Of a stretch of DNA of 64,000 nt, positions 59,767 to 64,000 are shown one piece after another. Each line of letters starts with the position of its first letter. The first letter of the stretch is position 1. The position numbers and the translations under genes are program-made. Below the pieces are notes generated by a model. That model was not told the origin of the DNA. It saw only the letters and a program-made list of their open reading frames with translations, and did no database searches. Source of the stretch: Thioclava electrotropha (GTDB taxonomy: Bacteria > Pseudomonadota > Alphaproteobacteria > Rhodobacterales > Rhodobacteraceae); the NCBI RefSeq assembly GCF_002085925.2, contig NZ_CP053562.1:62001-126000 (forward strand), in the 5' to 3' direction.

Positions 59767-60819
59767 TCACTCGGGTTGCGGCCATTCGGCGCTTTGGGCT
59801 GCATCCCAGACCTTGCGCATCAGGGTGGGTAGATCGCCGGGCCGGAAATCGGCGCGCGGGGTCATGGCGCGAGCCTCCGTGCGGGTGACATGGACCTGCA
59901 GGATCAGATGGAAATGGGTGAAGGTGTGGCGCACCTCGACCGGAGAGGTCGTCCAGTCGGCCTGCATCGGCGGGGCGGGTGTCGGCGCGTCGGACCAGTC
60001 GGAGCCGGGAAAGCCCAGCGTACCGCCTAAGAGTCCCTTGTCGGGGCGGCGTTCCAGCAGCACGTCGCCCTGACCGTTCATCGCGACATAGGCGAAGCCA
60101 CGGCGGGTGGGCTTTTCCTTTTTCGGAGCCTTGCGTGGCAGCGTCTCGGCGATCCCGGCAGCGCGGGCGGTGCAGGCATCAATGAGCGGGCAGATGCCAC
60201 AGGCCGGATTGCGCGGCGTGCAGATCGTCGCGCCCAGATCCATCATCGCCTGCGCGAAATCTCCGGGCCGATCCTCTGGCGTGATCTGCGCCGTCAATTC
60301 GGTCAGTTCCGTCTTCGCGCCGGGAAGCGGCGTGTCGACCGAGAAAAGGCGCGAGACGACGCGCTCGACGTTGCCGTCGACCACGGCGACCGGCTCGTCA
60401 TAGGCGATGGCGGCGATCGCGGCGGAGGTGTAGGGGCCGATGCCGGGCAGCTTTTGCAGCTCCGCCGCCGTTTCGGGGAAGCGCCCGTTAAGATCACCTG
60501 CCACGACACGCGCGCATTTCAGCAGGTTGCGGGCGCGGGCGTAATAGCCCAGCCCGGCCCATTCGGCCATCACGTCGCCATCCTCGGCCGCCGCCAATGC
60601 ACCGACATCGGGCCAGCGCTCGGTGAAGCGGCGGAAATAGTCGCGCACGGCGGCGACCGTGGTCTGCTGCAGCATCACCTCGGAGAGCCAGACGCGATAG
60701 GGATCGGGCCGTTCCCCTTCTGCACGATCCGTAGGCGACACGCGCCACGGCATGACGCGGGCATGGCTATCGTACCAAGTGAGCAGGGTTTCGCCGATTG
60801 CCCCTTTACCGTCACGCAA
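59767..60819 (-). CDS. mutY: A/G-specific adenine DNA glycosylase
   Basis: 350 residues. The start is TTG at 60819, preceded by GAGGGGAG: ATG 22 codons later would cut the conserved LLTWYDSHARVMPWR. It removes adenine opposite 8-oxoguanine. Motifs are VMLQQTTVAAVRDYF, LPGIGPYTSAAIAAIAYDEP with VVDGNVERV (catalytic aspartate), the iron-sulfur cysteines CTPRNPACGICPLIDAC and a C-terminal Nudix-like domain (FAYVAMNGQGDVLLERRPDK). Confidence 0.94.
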   Translation of the reverse strand: MRDGKGAIGETLLTWYDSHARVMPWRVSPTDRAEGERPDPYRVWLSEVMLQQTTVAAVRDYFRRFTERWPDVGALAAAEDGDVMAEWAGLGYYARARNLLKCARVVAGDLNGRFPETAAELQKLPGIGPYTSAAIAAIAYDEPVAVVDGNVERVVSRLFSVDTPLPGAKTELTELTAQITPEDRPGDFAQAMMDLGATICTPRNPACGICPLIDACTARAAGIAETLPRKAPKKEKPTRRGFAYVAMNGQGDVLLERRPDKGLLGGTLGFPGSDWSDAPTPAPPMQADWTTSPVEVRHTFTHFHLILQVHVTRTEARAMTPRADFRPGDLPTLMRKVWDAAQSAEWPQPE

Positions 60820-60903
60820 TGTTTATGCTCCCCTCTTGCCGACCGGTTGGCCCGGCCCGATGTGCTTCCTAGAATGGGATGGATCAAGAGGAACCGCCCA
60901 CGA

Positions 60904-61452
60904 ATGAAGAAAAGCGACCCGCAAAAGACGCCTGCCCGGCGGATGCGTGGCTTTGAAGCCGCGGGCGGGCTGCTGCGCAACCGTATCCGCGCCGCGGGTG
61001 AAGCGCGTGGTTTTGCGGTCTCGCGCCTGCTGACCCATTGGGCGGAAGTGGTCGGGCCTGAGACGGCCGCGCAATGCCGCCCGGTCAAGATCGGCTACAC
61101 CAAAGGCGGCTTCGGCGCGACCCTTACCCTGCTTACGACCGGGGCGGCGGCGCCGATGCTGCAGATGCAGTTGCCGCAAATCCGCGACAAGGTGAATGCC
61201 TGCTACGGCTATAACGCGATCTCGCGCATCTCGCTGACGCAGACCGCGCCGACCGGCTTTGCCGAAGGTCAGGCGCAATTCGCACCGAAACCGAAACCCG
61301 AACCCCGCAAGCCGGACCCCCACGTCGCCGAAGCGGCGAAGGCGCAGGTGGCCGATTGTGGCGATGCCGATCTCAAATCGGCGCTGGAAGAACTGGCAAG
61401 AAACGTTCTATCGAAGTCCGCAGAGCGGGCTGCACACAAGAAAGGCAGATAG
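60904..61452 (+). CDS. DciA-like protein (DUF721)
   Basis: 182 residues from ATG 60904. The DUF721 domain occupies about residues 15-105: GLLRNRIRAAGEARGFAVSR, LLTHWAEVVGPETAAQCRPV and KIGYTKGGFGATLTLLTTGA. A basic proline/lysine tail follows. DciA loads the replicative helicase in bacteria that lack DnaC. That role is inferred from family. It is followed by a DsbA-like gene one base after the stop. Confidence 0.82.
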   Translation: MKKSDPQKTPARRMRGFEAAGGLLRNRIRAAGEARGFAVSRLLTHWAEVVGPETAAQCRPVKIGYTKGGFGATLTLLTTGAAAPMLQMQLPQIRDKVNACYGYNAISRISLTQTAPTGFAEGQAQFAPKPKPEPRKPDPHVAEAAKAQVADCGDADLKSALEELARNVLSKSAERAAHKKGR

Positions 61453-62130
61453 ATGAGCAAAACTCTTTCGATCCTCGGCGGCGCGGCTGTCATGGGGCTC
61501 CTCGCGACGGGCGGCTGGTATGCCAGCCAACATAGCGAGGCGAGCCTGATCACTGCGGCCCAAGCGCAGGAAGCAACGGCGAGCAAGGATGTCGAGACTC
61601 TGCCCGACGTGATTCTGGGTCAGGAAGACGCGCCGGTCACCGTGATCGAATATGCTTCCTATACTTGTCCGCACTGCGCCGAATGGCACAAGGTCGAGTA
61701 CCCGCAGCTCAAGAAGAACTACATCGACACCGGCAAGGTGAAGTTCATCCAGCGCGAAGTCTATTTCGACAAGTACGGCGTCTGGGCCGGTCTGATCGCG
61801 CAATGCGGCGGCGATCCGAAATATTACGCGATCGCGGACATGATCTATAACAAGCAGAAGGACTGGATCGGCGACGGCAAGCCGCAGACCATCGCGGACA
61901 ACCTGCGCAAGATCGGCCTGCAAGCCGGGCTGAGCAACGATCAGGTCACCGCCTGCATGAACGACGAGAAGCGCGCCGAGCGGATGGTCGCGACCTATCA
62001 GAAGAACGCGGGCGACGACAAAATCGACGCAACCCCGACCTTCATCATCGACGGCGAGAAGCATTCCAACATGGTTTGGGACGACTTCAAGAAAATCCTC
62101 GACGACGAGCTGGCGCAGAAAGCCAACTGA
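61453..62130 (+). CDS. Exported DsbA-family thioredoxin-fold protein
   Basis: 225 residues. Signal or anchor segment at residues 5-23 (LSILGGAAVMGLLATGGWYA). The thioredoxin fold has active site YTCPHCAEWH (CPHC as in DsbA) and cis-proline in DATPTFIIDGEKH. It probably oxidises or isomerises periplasmic disulfides; DsbA-like versus thiol reductase is not certain. The gene begins directly after the dciA-like stop, so the two are cotranscribed. Confidence 0.9.
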   Translation: MSKTLSILGGAAVMGLLATGGWYASQHSEASLITAAQAQEATASKDVETLPDVILGQEDAPVTVIEYASYTCPHCAEWHKVEYPQLKKNYIDTGKVKFIQREVYFDKYGVWAGLIAQCGGDPKYYAIADMIYNKQKDWIGDGKPQTIADNLRKIGLQAGLSNDQVTACMNDEKRAERMVATYQKNAGDDKIDATPTFIIDGEKHSNMVWDDFKKILDDELAQKAN

Positions 62131-62150
62131 TCGCGACGACAGATGTTACG

Positions 62151-62179
62151 AAGGCCGGTCCCGCGGGGCCGGCCTTTTT
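62151..62179. terminator. Intrinsic terminator between convergent genes
   Basis: AAGGCCGGTCCC pairs with GGGGCCGGCCTT around GC, followed by TTT. It lies between the DsbA-like gene and lpxK. Confidence 0.88.
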
Positions 62180-63171
62180 CATATCCCGAGCCTGTCGAGC
62201 GCTGCGTCGAGCGCTGTGGGGTCGTCGATCTCGAGCCGCACCGGCAGGGCGAGCACTTTCGGGCGGAAGCTTTCCGGCAGGCGGACCGCGTCTTTCTCGG
62301 TCGTCACCATCTGCGCGCCGAGCGTGTCGGCCTCCGCCTCGATGCGCTGCAACAGGCGGGTCGTGAAAGGCTGGTGATCTTCCAGCGCCTCGCCGCGCAG
62401 CAGCTCCGCGCCGAGACCGCGAAGGGTGGCGAAGAACTTCTCGGGATGGCCGATGCCTGCGAAGGCGAGGACGGGAAGGTCCTCCCAATCCATGCCCGTC
62501 TGAAGCGGAGCGAGCTGCCCCGTCAGATGTGGTTTCGAAATTCTGGAACTCCAGAAATTAGCGAATTCAATCTGTGCAGCTTCCGGCCCGATCGACAGCA
62601 GAAAGTCTGCGCGGGCCATTCCGGCCTCGATCGGTTCGCGCAGCGGCCCGGCAGGCAGGCAGCGCCCGTTGCCGAAGCCCTTATGCGCGTCGACCACCAC
62701 GATGGAGAGGTCTTTGTACAATGCGGGGTTCTGATGGGCGTCGTCGAGCACGATCACCTGCGCTCCGGCCGCGACTGCCGCCTGCGCCCCTGCAGCCCGG
62801 TCGCGCGCCACCCAGACCGGCGCGAAAGCCGATAGCAACAGCGGCTCGTCCCCGGTCTCCTCGGCGCGATGGCTGCGCTCATCGACCTGCACCGGCCCTT
62901 CGAGCGATCCGCCATAGCCGCGCGTGACCACATGGGCGGTCACACCGCGTGCGGCCAGCCGTTGCACCAGCCAGATCACCGTCGGCGTCTTGCCGGTCCC
63001 GCCCGCGTTGATGTTGCCGACCGAGATCACCGGCACGTCGAGCCGCAGCCCCGGCTGCGCCACACGCCGCTTCGTCATCGCCGCGTAAATCGCGCCGAGC
63101 GGCGACAGCAGCCGTGCGCGCAGGCCCGGCGCGGCGGAGGTGTTGAACCAGAAGCCGGGCGCGCCCATCAC
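62179..63171 (-). CDS. lpxK: Tetraacyldisaccharide 4'-kinase
   Basis: 330 residues. It phosphorylates the lipid A precursor at the 4' position, on the inner membrane. Walker A is [37 protein letters not shown] and the [17 protein letters not shown] region agree with the family, and [20 protein letters not shown] is the DxxxGFGN block. The ATG overlaps the waaA stop (ATGA). waaA and lpxK form a lipid A/KDO operon. Confidence 0.94.
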   Translation of the reverse strand: MMGAPGFWFNTSAAPGLRARLLSPLGAIYAAMTKRRVAQPGLRLDVPVISVGNINAGGTGKTPTVIWLVQRLAARGVTAHVVTRGYGGSLEGPVQVDERSHRAEETGDEPLLLSAFAPVWVARDRAAGAQAAVAAGAQVIVLDDAHQNPALYKDLSIVVVDAHKGFGNGRCLPAGPLREPIEAGMARADFLLSIGPEAAQIEFANFWSSRISKPHLTGQLAPLQTGMDWEDLPVLAFAGIGHPEKFFATLRGLGAELLRGEALEDHQPFTTRLLQRIEAEADTLGAQMVTTEKDAVRLPESFRPKVLALPVRLEIDDPTALDAALDRLGI

Positions 63172-64000
63172 GCCACCCGTGCGGGCTGGGTGCCCGAGAG
63201 AATCTCGGCCAGATCGCGGGCGATGGTCTCCACCGCGCCGGCGCCGCCCGAGGTCACTGCCCAGGCGTTATGGGCCAGCTGCGCAGAGCGTTCCGGCGCG
63301 ATCAGGTCCGCGACCACTTCGGGCAGATCCTCGGGCACGACCACGCCGCGGCAGGCTTTCGCAGCCTCGAGCCGCAGGTAATCTTCGCGGAAAGGTGCGA
63401 GTTTCGGGCCATGCAGGATCGCCGATCCCAACGCCGCCGCCTCGACCGGGGAGCGTGGCGCCTGCGCCGTCCCCGACAAGGTGCCGCCCATATAGCTGAG
63501 CGCGGCCAGCCGGTACCAAAGCCCGTATTCCATCGCGTCGTCGGCGATGAAAATCTCGGTCGTCAGTTCCGGTTCGCCCTCGAGCGACCGGCGCGCGACC
63601 GACCAGCCCTCGGCGGTCAGCTGCGCGGCGAGGGCCTCGCCTTGGGATTCGTCATCCGGCGCAAGCAGAAGCAGCAGCCGATGCGCGTGGCGCTGGGCGT
63701 AGCGATGCGCGGCCGTCACCGGGCCGATTTCGGCCTCGGGCACGGCAGCGGCCAGCCAGACCGGACGTGCGCCCATCGATTCGGCCATCGAGGCGCGCTC
63801 TGCCTCGGAGCCGTAGAGCGGCTGCGGCGGCTCGCCGAGCGCACCGTCATTGACCACGATGACCGGCCCGTTCAGCCGGTCGCCCACCCGTTCGAGGCTC
63901 GCCTCGTCGCGCAGGTAGATGCGGTCGATCCGGCCCAGCAGCGTCAGTGAGACGTCATCGAGCCGCAGCCCATCCTGACCGCCGAGTTTCGCATCGGCCA
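63168..64000 (-). CDS. waaA: KDO transferase, N-terminus cut by window edge
   Basis: About 277 codons are present and the 5' end lies beyond base 64000. Visible are [60 protein letters not shown] and [17 protein letters not shown], which form the C-terminal half of the GT30 KDO transferase. It transfers KDO from CMP-KDO (made by KdsB) to lipid A precursor. The stop overlaps the lpxK start. Confidence 0.93.
   Translation of the reverse strand, partial: ADAKLGGQDGLRLDDVSLTLLGRIDRIYLRDEASLERVGDRLNGPVIVVNDGALGEPPQPLYGSEAERASMAESMGARPVWLAAAVPEAEIGPVTAAHRYAQRHAHRLLLLLAPDDESQGEALAAQLTAEGWSVARRSLEGEPELTTEIFIADDAMEYGLWYRLAALSYMGGTLSGTAQAPRSPVEAAALGSAILHGPKLAPFREDYLRLEAAKACRGVVVPEDLPEVVADLIAPERSAQLAHNAWAVTSGGAGAVETIARDLAEILSGTQPARVA

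Overview
This is a gene-dense, GC-rich chromosomal window from an alphaproteobacterium, most likely of the family Rhodobacteraceae; the genus cannot be fixed from the sequence alone. The case rests on a CcrM-type GANTC methyltransferase next to rnhB, a rimP-nusA-ylxR-infB operon, a TspO gene, a receiver-PP2C protein with the domain order of Rhodobacter RbaY, a carboxyspermidine-type polyamine pathway, and palindromic 3'-end repeats. Most of the window is ordinary core genome. No rRNA, CRISPR array, transposase or prophage gene was found.

Layout. 1-7000: envelope sugar genes (two tandem family-2 glycosyltransferases, galE, galU, kdsB, cysQ) and a divergent KpsM-like permease. 6827-8260: a LacI-family GntR-like repressor with candidate operators, then tRNA-Arg(CCT). 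8245-9496: a small A/T-richer islet with one glycosyltransferase-25 gene, bounded by a 19-bp direct repeat of the tRNA 3' end. 9551-11944: carboxy(nor)spermidine dehydrogenase and decarboxylase. 12007-12964: a small exported protein gene overlapping a gene for a two-helix membrane protein with a cytoplasmic winged-helix-like tail. 13134-15641: an exported Arg-rich protein, rnhB and ccrM. 15884-22313: marR, nitrilase, grxC, comF, methyltransferase, otsA/otsB and hemH. 22461-24730: exported proteins, including two L,D-transpeptidases around a CAP lipoprotein. 24793-31211: rRNA methyltransferase, ABC exporter, cca, two Nudix proteins and hslO. 31267-33057: a divergent receiver-PP2C/Hpt pair. 33269-41011: ilvA, membrane and secreted proteins, argG, mogA, ubiG, pip and tspO. 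41018-46525: the translation/transcription operon rimP-nusA-ylxR-infB, with a promoter and terminator-like leader. 46606-54444: a 42-codon gene, mutT, argJ, a parvulin isomerase, secA, an exported unknown protein and radC. 54527-64000: dnaJ, dnaK, AlkB DNA dioxygenase, AlkB alkane hydroxylase, mutY, dciA-like, dsbA-like, lpxK and truncated waaA.

How the genes fit together. Lipopolysaccharide and capsule functions occur at both ends (galE, galU, kdsB, glycosyltransferases; lpxK, waaA), and the islet adds another surface glycosyltransferase. Envelope biogenesis (secA, parvulin, dsbA-like, L,D-transpeptidases) and stress or repair functions (dnaK/J, hslO, mutT, mutY, alkB, radC) make up much of the rest. 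The least explained parts are the tRNA-borne islet, the exported-protein/membrane winged-helix pair, the rimP leader, the three composite palindromes that all lie between convergent genes, and the 42-codon gene behind infB.
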